NCBI GenBank assembly: GCA_021234155.1
Contig: JAJEKV010000238.1
Span: 312,001 to 376,000, forward strand
Reading direction: 5' to 3'
Origin: Isoetes taiwanensis
Taxonomy: Eukaryota; Streptophyta; Lycopodiopsida; Isoetales; Isoetaceae
Length of the DNA stretch: 64,000 bases
Shown one piece after another: positions 20,745 to 32,392 of this stretch (position 1 is its first letter; the number at the start of each line of letters is the position of its first letter). The notes beneath the pieces were generated by a model. That model worked only from the letters and a program-made list of their open reading frames with translations. It was not told the DNA's origin and ran no database searches. A program made the translations under genes and the position numbers.

Positions 20745-22346
20745 TTAAGTCATCACAACTTCACAAGTGCAATGGATGTCTTTCTTCTTGCTCCAAGGCC
20801 ATTGCCAAATACATTTTATAGATTCAGCTTCCATAAAATCTTCATCGTCATCTTTAGGTTTCTTCTTGTTTATGCTTTTGTTTGCATTTAAAGCATGGTT
20901 TGGATCCCGAACATTCTCAACCCTGAGGCAATTTAGCCCATTTATGCTAAAACTTAACTTTGTTTTGTCATCCAATGCTGCTTCCACATCTTCTGTTATG
21001 CATCCAGTCAGATACTTTTCTTTCATAAGCCACAGTTCATCACAGATTTCTTCGAATTTAGGACGTTTATACTCCTTCTGGTCCCAGCAACGTTGGATCA
21101 ACCTGGCAAGACTGATTGGTATGTTTTCAGGCAACGGAGGCCTTTCGCCATTCTTCAGCTGTATGGGCGTTAGATCTGTTTGCTTACCTGTAAGAATTTC
21201 CCAACAGACCATGCCAAAGCTATGGACGTCCACTTTTCTTGTGTACTTACGACCCTCTTGCATCATCTCCGGGGCCATATATAAACTTGTACCTCGGTAG
21301 GAAGTATTGGTGAGGTCTGTCTTAAAATGTTCTTTAGATACACCGAAATCGGCAATGACGACAAGACCTTGATCCTCCCTGACCTGTGCCAAAACGTTGG
21401 AAGGTTTTAAATCTCGATAAATCACATTGTGACCATGCAGAAATCTCATGCCCTCTGCAATTTGAAGCATAATATCAATTAACTCAGAAAATGGCAAAGA
21501 AGGCCCACTTTCTTCTTGGATAAGCTGTCTTAGATTTTTATCCATAAGCTCTAAGATGATACTGCTATCCGAGCAACCTAATATTCCCACAACATGGGAA
21601 GGATAATCCGGTTTCAAGAATTCCTTGAATATTTTTAGCTCGTCCTTAAAATAATCTTTGCAGGGGAATTGTTTTACTGCCACAGGTAATCCATACAACT
21701 TTGCCTTCATAACACATCCATAACTGCCTTGCCCCAAATATTCGATTTCAGTTAGATTGCTTTCACCAATATCTGAGAGCAATCCTTTGTCTAAGATCGA
21801 AATCAAGCAGGAAAGCAGGGTATTGTGGAGTAGCAAACCGTTATTATTTGATGACTTGCAGCCCTCTACTATTGTATTCCTGTCCAGCCGACAAGCGTAT
21901 CCAAGGCTTGTATGCAAAACTCGGCAATCAAACTCTACCTTATGCTTAAGCTGTTCAGCAATTTCTCGTTTCTCTACAATTGAACAACTTCCAAACAAAC
22001 GATTCATTATCTGAGCATACCTTCTCACATCCTCAATAACCTCTCGAAATGGTCCAGCACCGCGAAGAATAGTCCAAACAACAGTAGAATCTTTTGCAGC
22101 ACAGATCTGAAGGAGTTGCAGACCCTTCCTCAACCCTTTAACCAACTCCATCCCCACTCTAGCTGCCGAACTTGACTTTAATTCCTCCCTAAACCAGTTA
22201 TTCCACCAGTGGCTTGCGTAGTGTGCCACATACTCTGCTAATGTGCAGAGCGCAAAGCATTGCTTCTCATTGATCATCTGCTTCTCCATCTTGCACTTGA
22301 AGAGCGATGGAAAAGCGAGGATATCAGAAAACCAAACTTCCTCCAT
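20745..22346 (-). CDS. Protein kinase (TKL-like) with helical N-terminal region, intact
   Basis: An uninterrupted 533-codon frame from ATG at 22,346. Residues 1-190 look helical and carry no named motif; parts such as 'FREVIEDVRRYAQIMNRLFG' recall the helical N-terminal domain (DUF1221-like) of plant MLKL-type kinases, but this is a guess. The kinase domain spans about 200-445: glycine loop GQGSYG (205-210), Lys225 in VAVKQF, YRDLKPSN (310-317; Tyr replaces the usual His), DFG (333-335), APE (358-360), 'DVHSFGMVCWEILTGK', and the RP signature near 428. All catalytic residues are present, so an active Ser/Thr kinase is expected. The tail is Lys/Asp-rich (KKKPKDDDED). No signal peptide or membrane span is seen, so a soluble location is likely. 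It appears to be a single-exon gene without a nearby partner. Confidence 0.9.
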   Translation of the reverse strand: MEEVWFSDILAFPSLFKCKMEKQMINEKQCFALCTLAEYVAHYASHWWNNWFREELKSSSAARVGMELVKGLRKGLQLLQICAAKDSTVVWTILRGAGPFREVIEDVRRYAQIMNRLFGSCSIVEKREIAEQLKHKVEFDCRVLHTSLGYACRLDRNTIVEGCKSSNNNGLLLHNTLLSCLISILDKGLLSDIGESNLTEIEYLGQGSYGCVMKAKLYGLPVAVKQFPCKDYFKDELKIFKEFLKPDYPSHVVGILGCSDSSIILELMDKNLRQLIQEESGPSLPFSELIDIMLQIAEGMRFLHGHNVIYRDLKPSNVLAQVREDQGLVVIADFGVSKEHFKTDLTNTSYRGTSLYMAPEMMQEGRKYTRKVDVHSFGMVCWEILTGKQTDLTPIQLKNGERPPLPENIPISLARLIQRCWDQKEYKRPKFEEICDELWLMKEKYLTGCITEDVEAALDDKTKLSFSINGLNCLRVENVRDPNHALNANKSINKKKPKDDDEDFMEAESIKCIWQWPWSKKKDIHCTCEVVMT

Positions 22347-25300
22347 AGCTGCTGCATTAGTTAGAGTTCAGAGAAGACTTTGAAGCATCTACGATTGTCC
22401 CACCATTGGCGTCAAAGTGGGTCCTTATTATGGCCAGTTTATTGTTTTATGTAGCGAGACACCTCATTGTTCACATCCAAACAAGAAAGGGATGTAAAAG
22501 TTTTGCAATTAAAAAACTTTTTAGGCCTTCCACACGGAGTCCTGGATGCTGGATCTGGTGTTTACTCAGTGGCAAGTTCGGGCTAATAACAAATGACTAA
22601 GAGCGTTGTTGAGTCCACGCTGAGTCCTAGATCAAGTGTTGACTCGGCTGCAAGTTTAGGCTAATCACTCATATCTAATGCAGTATCATTTTCTTTTTGA
22701 TAACTTATTTGATGGAATTTGTTTGAGGAGCCCTCACCTCGACGCATGGTAAGGTTTGACTGTTTGACGCTTATCCAGTCCAGTTCCGGCAATGGGGCAA
22801 TGGGGCTTCTTTCCACTTCAAGTTGCAATGGCAGCTCTACGCTCTCCAAAAGGGGCAAAAGCAGGGGATTCGATTTCTGGCTTGGGAGTGACTAAATCAA
22901 CCTAAACACCTTGCAGAGGCGACGTAATCAACTATTTCGATCTTGGGCTTCTTCAAAGCAGGCTTCTCTTCTTTATTATCCAACAGAGATTTCTCCCAAG
23001 CCTCCCATTCTTCCAGAACATAGTCTGAGCCCAAATCATCTCGAAAAATGGAATCTAGCGATGGATAACAAGGAGAATATTAATCAGTCCATTGATCGGA
23101 GAAGCCAAGCTTCAGAACATCAAGATTCCATGCCGGAACCGATGGATGGATCCACTTGAAGGCCTGTCACTTTAGAAATACCTCCAAACAGAAAAAACTA
23201 GACGTTCCTAGCTATTGCCTCTATTTTTCGCTGCTCAGAGGGTCCCTGTGCATTCGGCATTTTCTTCGTATTTTGCCTTCTTATACCTGCGCAGTTCCGA
23301 TGTTGCTTTACTCGGGTCATATCTTTTTCTGCTATTCCTATTTGGGACGTTTCTTCTGATGTTGGGTTCTCTCCATGGCTCAACTTGCTCTAATCCTATT
23401 CATTCTTTTTATTATGCTGCAACCACCAGTTATGGCCTCGCCGTTTTCTTATCCCTCTCAATCTGTTGATCAAAGACCCTACCGAAGTCCTAATTCTGCA
23501 GCTGCAGTATTTGCCAATCCCCAAACATATTCACCATTGCTGGGCATTTGTGCTTTGTTTGCCTGGGGAGAGCAACATTCTCGTTACCGGAGTCTATTGC
23601 TATACGACAGAAGGACAAGTCTCAGAAAGGGCATTTCAAGCGGGCTCATTGGCGACAGGGGCACATTTCCAGGTAAGTTTTATTGTGGCTGCTGTGATTA
23701 TCTATAAAGGGCATGCATCTACACATTTGTGAACGAAGTTACAATCTGAAATGATCGTGGGAGAAGGTAGAATGGTTTTCTGATAAAGAATAAAACTTGG
23801 GATCTTAGTTAACAAAAATCCGGTATTTCTCTCTTTTATGTTTCAGTAAGCAATTGATTACCTATTTGACGACACTATTTCTTGATGTATAAGGATAATA
23901 TTGCATTGCCTGAGCACAGAAAATGGTCTAAGGGCCCAGATACTCTGTCTAGATATCTTAAGCAAAGATATCCTTAGACCTTATAGGCATTGCTGGGATA
24001 TGAGTTCTGACAATAACATAGTTTTGATACCACCTAGTGTACCGTATATACAAGAAAATTGGTATCACAATGGAATCACCTCTTTTCTGGAGAACAGAAA
24101 CAAATTCAATCCTATTTTACAAGGCCTACACTATGGATAACTTTACAAGCAAATTTCTTCTTGAAATTCCTTCAATAATTTATGATATTGTTATTCTTGA
24201 AGGAATATGGAATATATGGAATACTGCAATTCAGCTATAACACTTGTAAGAAGAGATTTTCTTAGCAGCCAACTCCAATATAATAGGGATCACGCAAAGG
24301 CTACATTGAAAAATAGACCAAAAGTTGTTATACTAGTTCTGAAGCATGAAGGATAACTCAACTACAATCATATTATACGGTGACAACTTTCTTTGATCCC
24401 TGTAGATTTCGTTTCCTCAACCTGGTGTAATAACAAGTACCTACCATTATTGATGCAAGCTGACAATATCCTTGCCAATCGTCTAGTCTGCATTGTGCAT
24501 ACAAGTCCCGAAATTGTGTTGTGCTTTTACAGACATTCAGTTAAACTTCAACATTTATGTTGATACAAGTAACTGTGGCGCAATAATTCATAGGCTAACC
24601 CTTATGATAGACCATATACTCAGTTCTAAACAAGCACCACTTCTGGAAAGTGCATTGCAGCCTGGAGGCCCATGGGGAGGTCCAACACTAAGAAAGTTAA
24701 AACCAGTTAGAAATCATGTTGGAATGCCATGTTATGCTATGTTTATGACACAATTGTTTTGAAATCCTTAGCATTTGCCATTAACTTTTTGAATCTGGAA
24801 ACAAAAGCATCTCTTATAAGATGCAGAATCCATGCACCATTAAGGCAGCTCCCATGAATGCTGTGTTTATGACAGCTTCTTTGGAAGTCTTATCATTTTT
24901 ATATCTGTTTATTTGTCAGTAATAATTCTTTTCTACCGTAGAAATCTTTCTACTGAGTTAATCAAACTACCATCCACTTTTTGAATCTGGAAATAAAGGA
25001 TTACAGCATTTTCTATAAAATGCTTAACAGGTTCTGATAAATCATATCATAAAAAATAGAGTAGGCAATGTTGGTCCAGTCTCTGGCCTGACGCTTTGCA
25101 TTACCTTCATATTCATGTAGTTGTATCTGCAAAGTAGGCCTTTGTTCCATTGATAATCTTCAAGTTTCATTATGTGAGGGAAAAGGCTTTTTTAAGCATT
25201 TCATGCTGTACAAGTTCTTTGGAGGGCATTGCTTTGAAAAGGGATGAATGGAAGAGAGATGCTAATGGGAGATTGGATGGAACATGGACTGCCTTTCACG

Positions 25301-25699
25301 ACCACAGCATTGGAATATGTTTTTCCCATGAATAACCTGCCTTCTCAAGACTTGTGGCTTGCACCTTATTTTGTTGTTAAGATCTATGCAACTTTGGTTC
25401 ATGGCACTTATGAAGGAAACGCAAGTTCTCATAGTCTCTCACTCATCAGGGATTTGCAATTTGCAAAATCAACTGTGTGTCAAATAAGTGTAAGATGGCT
25501 ATTGATACAACATAACAAATATAGTTCTAATAGTTTCAGATGCTGGTGTCCTGGTGAAGGACACATTCATTATCTCCAAACCTTGCATCTGATAACATGT
25601 GATTATGTCTTGTTGCAGCTTACTAGTCCATGTCCCCAACCCCTTGATGATGAGATTGTTGTACAGACATTTGAACATTATTAAAGACATGGCAAAATT
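22347..25699. other. Gene-poor stretch upstream of the kinase, with unresolved open frames
   Basis: The first several hundred bases would hold the promoter of the minus-strand kinase. On the plus strand, 23,375 starts a frame with a signal-peptide-like beginning (MAQLALILFILFIMLQPPVM). An overlapping frame reads 'YCYTTEGQVSERAFQAGSLA' up to a perfect splice donor (CAG|GTAAGT) near 23,672. These could be a broken secreted or membrane protein gene, but no family was recognised. Frames at 22,911-23,159, 24,493-24,762 and 25,244-25,684 are likewise unassigned. Confidence 0.35.
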
Positions 25700-25965
25700 G
25701 CCTTGTGATGGAGCCTATGGAGAAAAGTTTGCAGGATTGTGAGCCTGAGAAGCTAGGCTATTAGCCAGTGTAGACATCATGGAACTAAGGCCACCAATAT
25801 TATGATTAGGATTGAAGATTTTGGAACATCAGAGGTTCAGTTTATGATGTTTCGACTGCAAACATAGGTACTCAATCTCATATGGCACCTGAAATAATTA
25901 AGGAATATGATGAAGCTCCATACTCAAGAAATGATATATGGTCTACAACATGCTGAGCAGATCAA
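25700..25965 (+). pseudogene. Protein kinase remnant (catalytic loop to subdomain IX)
   Basis: The plus strand reads 'MEPMEKSLQDCEPEKLGY', a stop, then 'RHHGTKATNIMIRIEDFGTS', where HRDxKATN-type catalytic loop and DFG can be recognised although the His-Arg-Asp is spoiled. A frame change follows, then 'GTQSHMAPEIIKEYDEAPYS' and 'NDIWS' (APE and DxWS motifs), ending in TGA. The catalytic aspartate is gone and frames are broken, so it is dead. 'MEKSL' resembles the hinge region of the intact kinase at 20.7-22.3 kb, but relationship beyond the superfamily is unproven. Confidence 0.7.
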
Positions 25966-27362
25966 GTTGTTTTTCTAGAACTCAGTTGAGAAGTCAGAAT
26001 CTGCACAATGCCCAATGTTACAAGCTTCTGATGACTATTTTAAGATAGTACGTATTGGTCTACACAAACTAGAAAGTGCATCTATATTTGCAAGAATGGC
26101 TGTCGCTAATGGAGTTTATCTTGACTCTAGCCAAGTACCAGACTGGGAAAAAGATGGAGCTAATCCTAAAGTTAAATAAAATCTACCTCGAGCTTAGACA
26201 ATGATCCAAATTTCGACCTTGCATTGTTCAAACAGAATACATTAGAGCTTGCCAAGCCTGCACTGAACTGAACAAACTGGTCGAGATGTTGTATCTTTGG
26301 ATATGCGCCATTCCTTGATATGAAGCCATTCCTTTGAAGATTCGTTTGACAGTGCTGATGTTTGCTTTAATATGTTTGTGGCTATTCAGGATAATTTGTT
26401 GCTTTATTTCTCAGCAACAATTCATAGCTTAACTTATAGAAGAGTGGGCGTAGCCAAATGAACCATTAATTCTTCCCGTCTGGCCAAGGGAACTTTTAGC
26501 AGGGGGTTGAAAAAGAGAAATATTCGCGGCAGTCAGCGATAAGTTTCTTGTAATAAATAATTAAGGGTCATCCCAGAAACACCCCCACCTTTGCCATGTA
26601 GCAAACTAAGTCTGTGATTCTAGCATTCCCATTACCTTTCTGGCTTCCCATTTCTATTGTCAAAAGGTATAAAGAACTCCTGAATTGCCCAAGTTAGACC
26701 TTGTATTTGTCTTTTAGCGAGGATCTTGCCAATTGGATCACCCATTGACGCACTTCTCCAGTAGTAGAGGTTGGCGCGAACTACAATAGATGGCATTCCT
26801 TTGTCATTCTTCCTGCATTCTTGTAGGTATAAACACAAGTGCAGGGTTTCTTGGAGCCTATGAAGTTAGCCAGATGTCTGGTTCCAGGCTTTTTACATCC
26901 CAATAGCAACAATTCAGCCAATCAAACTAGGTAAATCTGAATTTCTAATTTAAGAAGTTTGCATGAATTATGAATGCAAGGTTTGTAAATTGTTTTGAAA
27001 AGTTTGATATACAAAGATCTTTCATACTGTTAGATGAATCAGAGGATGAATTTGTGAAAGAAGCTCAACGTCAGGAAGTTGAGGGCAATTTTGCGCTAGC
27101 CAAGCAAATGATTTGCATGATTTGATGCACAAGGTTTATCAGAAAGGCTTAAAAACTAAGATTTGCTGCACAAGATTTGGTACACAAGCTTTTGCATGGC
27201 AGCACACTTCAATGGCACTTGCTTATCCTACAAAATTCGTAGTGAATTGGGCTAGATTTGCATCGAATAGGATGCAGCTTTCATAGAGAAATACCAGAAA
27301 AAAAACTGGTATGAAAGAAATGAATGTGAAAAATATTGCTTTCGTTATTTTAGCAGGCTGAC
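25966..27362. other. Gene-free stretch
   Basis: The minus-strand frame at 26,632-26,838 and the phrase 'LDESEDEFVKEAQRQEVEGN' at about 27,031-27,090 (plus) look protein-like but match nothing I know. The second may be an exon of the frame at 27,363. Confidence 0.3.
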
Positions 27363-27572
27363 TTGATTGTCTTGAATGGTGCAGTTGCTATATTAGAGCA
27401 TGATCTTACTGAATTGGTCTGTGTCATTGGAATTTCGCAAGGGTATGACCTTGCAGCTGCATCAATTTCATTAGCTATACAGGATATTAAGAAAGATCTA
27501 CAAGGCTTGAGAAAGTTTTGTCTAGATGAAGATGTAGCTTTGAAGCAAAAATCTGATGAAGAGATGCACTAA
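27363..27572 (+). other. Unassigned protein-like open frame
   Basis: A 69-codon frame ('AVAILEHDLTELVCVIGISQ', 'ISLAIQDIKKDLQGLRKFCL') has a regular helical pattern and could be an exon of a larger gene, perhaps together with the segment at about 27,031-27,110. No domain family is recognised and no splice borders are certain. Confidence 0.3.
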
Positions 27573-27659
27573 GTCTTTCTCTGCTCACCATCTTGAAGGA
27601 AAAATAGGAGGCATGATTGATGAGCAAAGGATAATTTCTTGAGGAGAAGGGGATTCTAG

Positions 27660-28340
27660 TTTTATGTTTGGGGTACCGAGGGAGTAATAAGGGGACTGTA
27701 ATTTAGAACATGGGGATTTCTACTAAGAAAATGAAGAATAGAGGATGATGAGAAATGGGGTAGACAGGGTTAGTAGGGGTAATGAAAGAGTAATGGGGGA
27801 TTGCAATTTAGAACACGGGGATCATCTGTAAGAACTGAAGAATGGGGATGAGAAGAAATGGGGTAGTCAGAGGTACTAGGGAAAACGAGGCAGTAATAGG
27901 GGGATTGCACTTTAGAGCATGGGGATTTCTACTAAAAAAATGAAGAATGGATGACGAGAAATGGGGTAGTCAGGGTTAGTAGGGATAATGAGGAAGTAAT
28001 GGGGGATTGCAATCTAGAACATGGGGATATTCTGTAAAACATGAAGAATGGGGGATGAGGAGAAATGGGGTAGCCAGGGGTACTGCGGGTAATGAGGGAG
28101 TAATAGGGGGAATTGTGATTTAGAACATGGAGATTTCAGCTAAAAAAATGAAGAATGAGGGATGACAAGAAATGGGGTAGTCAAGGTTAGTAGAGGTAAT
28201 GAGGGAGTAATGGGGTATTGTAATTTAGAAGGGGGGATGAGGAGAAATAGGGTAGTAGGTTTTTTAGGGGTAATGAGGACATAATGGGGGGTTGCAATTT
28301 AGAATTGGGGGATGAGAAGAAACGGGTTAATCGGAGTTTG
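27660..28340. repeat. Minisatellite, ~105-bp unit, about six to seven copies
   Basis: Each unit carries 'GAAATGGGGTAGNCAGGG', then 'aatgagggagtaatggggg', 'attgcaatttagaacatgggg' and 'atgaagaatg'. The GAAATGGGGTAG mark recurs near 27,752, 27,860, 27,960, 28,065, 28,168 and 28,241, with a weaker one near 28,318. Units differ by substitutions and small gaps; the last ones are shorter. Confidence 0.9.
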
Positions 28341-28397
28341 CCATTAATATCCCATAGCCTCTAGAATCTAGATAAAACCACTAAGGGAATTTTTATA

Positions 28398-28495
28398 AAA
28401 CGTAATGACCAGTAGGCTTAAATTATGGCATTATTCCGTTAAAATTATATAACATAAATTTCCTCCTGAGTTTACGGAGCGGCACCCTTGCCTTG
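28398..28495 (+). repeat. Short repeat family, copy 2
   Basis: Collinear with 15,100-15,215: an AT-rich block 'gcattattccgttaaaattatat' followed by CGGAGCGGCACC. A 20-T run follows at about 28,503-28,522. Confidence 0.5.
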
Positions 28496-29169
28496 TTCTA
28501 CGTTTTTTTTTTTTTTTTTCAGGACTTCCCTTTCTCTGTTCCAGAGTTTATTTTTGCAGAGGTGCTTGCGGGAACTTGCAAAGGAGTTTGCTCGCCCTGT
28601 TCCAGAGTTTGTTTTGCAGAGGAGCTTGCACAAAGAAGCTCTCTTGCCATGTTACAAAGTTTTTTTTGCAAAGGAGCGTACTGGAGCTTGCAAAGCAGCT
28701 TACAAAGCTGAGGAGCAGATGGACGTACTTCTTGGCATAAGCTTTCTTACTTGAAAAGGAAAGAGAATTATCATTATTACCTTGCAGAGTTTAGAACATG
28801 GCAAGAACGGCAAGGTGCCGTATTTTTTTAGCTTATAAATCTGTGGAATCAAAGCTAGAGCACAGGTACAAAATGATTGAAGACTACTCCTTCCTTGATC
28901 TGCAAATGAGGATGTTTCTGAAAGGCTTTAGTTAACCTATGCAACTTTGGCCGAATCTTCAAAAATCCATGTTCTTCCCTGCAGCCGCTTCTTGAGCATA
29001 GAAGATCACATAAATCTTTTTTGAAGATTTAACAAGATATTTCATCTCGACAGCTCTAAAACCGATCAAAATCAGAAAGAACCTGTCCTCAAGCTTCTAT
29101 TCATGCAAAGATCCGCCAGACTACAGAAGAGTTGTGGAAATTTAAGCCTACTTGTCATTACGTCCAGGA
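28496..29169. other. Gene-free stretch
   Basis: Imperfect internal repeats of 'ttccagagttt' and 'ttttgcagaggagcttgc' recur around 28,541-28,690. No coding sequence was recognised. Confidence 0.35.
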
Positions 29170-29301
29170 TAATTCACCTCTCGAAAAGTTCTCTCGAGAA
29201 TATTCCCTCGGCAGCACTGCAGTTTCATCGCCTTGGCACCGCCTCGTCTGGCGGTGCCGCCTCGGGAAATTCCCTCGATGAATTTTCTCGAGGTGAATTT
29301 T
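29170..29301. mobile_element. Small foldback element
   Basis: 'taattcacctctcgaaaag' at the left mirrors 'ctcgaggtgaattt' at the right. Inner parts 'ttccctcgg' and 'ccgcctcgggaa', and 'caccgcc' with 'ggcggtg', also pair, so the whole 132 bp can form one hairpin. Nothing is encoded. Confidence 0.6.
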
Positions 29302-30654
29302 CCCTAGTACATGAGCGAGAGGGGACTCACATTCCACCACCTTAGCAAATTAATTGCATGCAAAAGGTAACCCTCACCAGAAACCTAACCAAGAATAAAC
29401 TATTAAGGGAGCCTACTTAAAAACTTAAGAAAAAACATGGGGGATTCATATCTCCACCTTGGGGAATGTACAAAAGTAGGTCCTCGATAGAATATTTTAA
29501 AAGAATTGAAATTGGGATGCTAAAAATTGACCCCTACACCATTACATTTCGCAGGTGTCACTCCACGTCCCTTTTAATGGAGACTTGTAATGGCATGGAT
29601 GAAAGGCATGCTAGAGATTCCGACACTGCAGGCTTAACTGGCCTTCCTGACCGCAATTATTGTGCTTCGAACCATTGACAAAATTTACCTCTTTACGTTA
29701 CGCCATAGCCATGACGGAAGAATTACTGTGAACAAAGCATTTCTTTCCGACAAAGTAAAAATTTAGAGCTCTGGCTATGGCGCTACCTTCCGCTTACAGT
29801 GCTACCCCATGCATTGTGTATGCACTGGGCCTTGCATATCATTTCCGGCATCCCTGCATGTCTAGCATCCATATAAAACTGAGACTTCATTTTCAGCTTT
29901 GATTTTTCTCCCTTCTTTCCACATTTTCAACTCTGATCATGAGTTATGGAGCATGGCGAAGAAAGATAAGATTATATTAGGGATCGTGCTATGTCATGCA
30001 TGCATTTGTCCATTCAGATCAGTGATGCGAAATGGCGCTTGGAAAAGAAGAGGCGATTGCAGATAAGACTATTTTGGAGCTATTTTGTTATCTTGATCGT
30101 CGCTACCATTCTTGAGCTAATAAATCCTATGTTTTGTGCCGATCGTGTTATGAAGCTTCGAATCTCCCTTCAGCTATGAGCAAAAAGCTTAAGCGATGAG
30201 GGGGTTATATATGAACTGATCCTCCAAGCAACACTGGTTGCCAATATCTTCTCAAACTTTGTCCAATATCATATTTTCGCTTAAGAATGAATTGAGATTA
30301 CTTATTGCAGGCTTCAATGCTATATGCTTTCAAAAACTCGTGCACTAGGCAATAGATGTCCCATACCCGGCCCACACAAAGTGACCGGCTATAGGCCTAC
30401 CCCGCTATGGGTCCCCAGTAGCCAAGCTCAGCAGGGACCTCCCTCTGCTTTGCCACTAGCCTCTAAGTCACTTCATAGCCCCCGTAGCCGAGTGGGTTCC
30501 TATGCACAGGCCACAAGTAGTAGGAACTAAGGGGTCTAAATTAGGAGCATCATTTAGATAATGGTCACTAGGTCTCTACCCCCCTTACCAATACACAAGA
30601 GGTTCAAACATAAGATCAACCAACATCGTACATCAACATAATCATAATAAATAA
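29302..30654. other. Gene-free stretch
   Basis: Only short frames without recognisable domains. No RNA gene was identified. Confidence 0.35.
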
Positions 30655-30683
30655 CTAGTAAACCAAGCCCAGCGTTGCTGGGC
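30655..30683 (-). mobile_element. Helitron 3' terminus (minus strand)
   Basis: On the minus strand the sequence reads GCCCAGC-AAC-GCTGGGC, a 7-bp-stem hairpin, then TTGGTTTA, then CTAG followed by T. A GC hairpin just before CTRR, with insertion next to T, is the hallmark of a Helitron 3' end. A more decayed version of the same hairpin (30,738-30,757) lies 70 bp inside. The element body would extend to higher coordinates; its TC start was not identified and no Rep/helicase sequence is seen, so it is non-autonomous. Confidence 0.65.
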
Positions 30684-30944
30684 TAACAGGTAATATATCA
30701 ATGGACAAAGACTATGATACATGATATAAAGCTATCCAAGCACAACATTGCTGGGCTAAAAAGGAGTTGCACATGCGATTCATCATTTCTTTGAGAAGTA
30801 CAAAGATAAAGTGGTGATGTGAGGTACCTATTATACATGGGTAAGTGTGTGTCAACTACAGATAGATTATTGGATAATACTTAGGACAATATGTGGAAGA
30901 TGGTTGCATGCTAGATCAATAACACTATATGTTGTTGACAATGC

Positions 30945-31165
30945 TACACGTTTAATATACCTAGAAAATGCTAGTTTATTATATACAAAGTGGAAGATGG
31001 TTACATGCATTTAGTAACATTCTATGTTGTTTTGATATACTTAGTAGATAGACTATATTGTTTTCGATATACTTAGTAGATGAAAGTGGTTCAAAATGCT
31101 AGTAACATTTTAGGAACATTGTATGCTGTTTTGATATACTTAGTAGATGTAAGTGGTCCAGAGTG
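30945..31165. repeat. Local repeats of 'atacttagtagat'
   Basis: 'TTTTGATATACTTAGTAGAT' or close variants occur at about 31,029, 31,064 and 31,128, with 'aacattNtatgNtgtt' between. This is a degenerate tandem array within the probable Helitron body. Confidence 0.55.
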
Positions 31166-32318
31166 CTATGTTACCTAACACAATAACACACACTAACACG
31201 ATAACAGTGAATAACAATGATCATATTGACCCAATTAAATGTCTCTCGAATAAATTCTAATACATATTGTCACAAATCTTATATTATAATGTTTTAATGC
31301 AAGTAATGGACCACGCCCTAAATCTGATGGTCTATATTCTTTTGCCTAGATCGGACGGATGGGTATTTTCACGACCTTTTTTAGGGTTTTTTTTTCTTCC
31401 ATTTCGTGTTACAGCTTTGGGCTTCCTTCAGTTCAAGGCTATGGTTCGGATGTGTTCCGTCGCATTTTATGCAGAGGGTGGTTGTGCAGTTTAATCTATT
31501 GGTTGTAGCCTGGCTATGGTTTGCGAACCTTAAAAGAGCTTTGCCTCCCAACATAGCCCTTTTGGAAGAAACGCATGGTGGCAACATAGCATCAATCGTG
31601 ACAAAACCCTATTTTTTCTAAACCCTCCCTTCGTTTTTCCTCGGTGAGGGTAGGGTTTCATTGGAATTGCTACATGGCAGAGGAGGAGCTGGGGCAGATG
31701 CATCTGGAGCTCCTAAAAAAAACACGTTAGAAGGCTCAGAAGAGGTCGAATCTCTGGCAAGGTATTCTAGAGCTCTGTGGTATCTTCACAGAATATTTTT
31801 GGCGCCCAAGATAGACACGGCAAGAATGCAGTGTGCAGAGTTATACAGCTGAGAGCTTGCCGTTTTGCAGAGGTTGTGGAGCTTTGGAAGGAGAAGATAT
31901 AACTGTGACTCAGTCATATTACTACTATGCCAGAATGATGCAGAGAAGGACTTTTGGATAAAGGACGATATACTAACTCTAGCATCAAGAGGTATAATTA
32001 GAAGCCCCACCATTTCTGCTATATGTATTCATTCTGCACCAGAAATAGATAAGGTTTTGTATCCAACTTATTGGACGGGTGGGTTTTCCTTTTTATAGAA
32101 GGTAGTTTTTATTTTTGTTCTACATGTTCGGATAAGGATGAAGGCCCAGAAATGCATGAAGGACTACGAAGTTAAGTCACTAACTGCCCATACACTTGGT
32201 AAGTCACAATTCTAAAGGCAATTTGCTTTCTAGATTTAAGCTGGTTTGATCATTTCACTTTCTAGATCATTATTATTACCTGTAAGTTTCTTTGATCATT
32301 GGCTTCCCTATTCCTACA
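31166..32318. other. Gene-free stretch with unassigned frames
   Basis: Plus-strand reading at 31,674-31,905 ('MAEEELGQMHLELLKKTR', later 'CRVIQLRACRFAEVVELWKE' in a shifted frame) is protein-like but broken and not assigned to a family. Confidence 0.3.
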
Positions 32319-32392
32319 GCAAATGATGTAGAAGAATAATTGATGGAGCTCAGAGGCAAATGATGTAGAAGAATAATTGATGGAGCTCAGAG
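32319..32392. repeat. 37-bp tandem duplication
   Basis: GCAAATGATGTAGAAGAATA and the following bases through 'ggagctcagag' occur twice head to tail, 37 bp apart, without visible change. Confidence 0.85.

Noticed and set aside
28496-28530. Poly-T run as a possible retroposon tail
   Set aside because: No target duplication or matching retroposon head was found around it.
29700-29800. Foldback around 'cgccatagcc' / 'ggctatggcg'
   Set aside because: Only the short core pairs; flanks do not continue the match.
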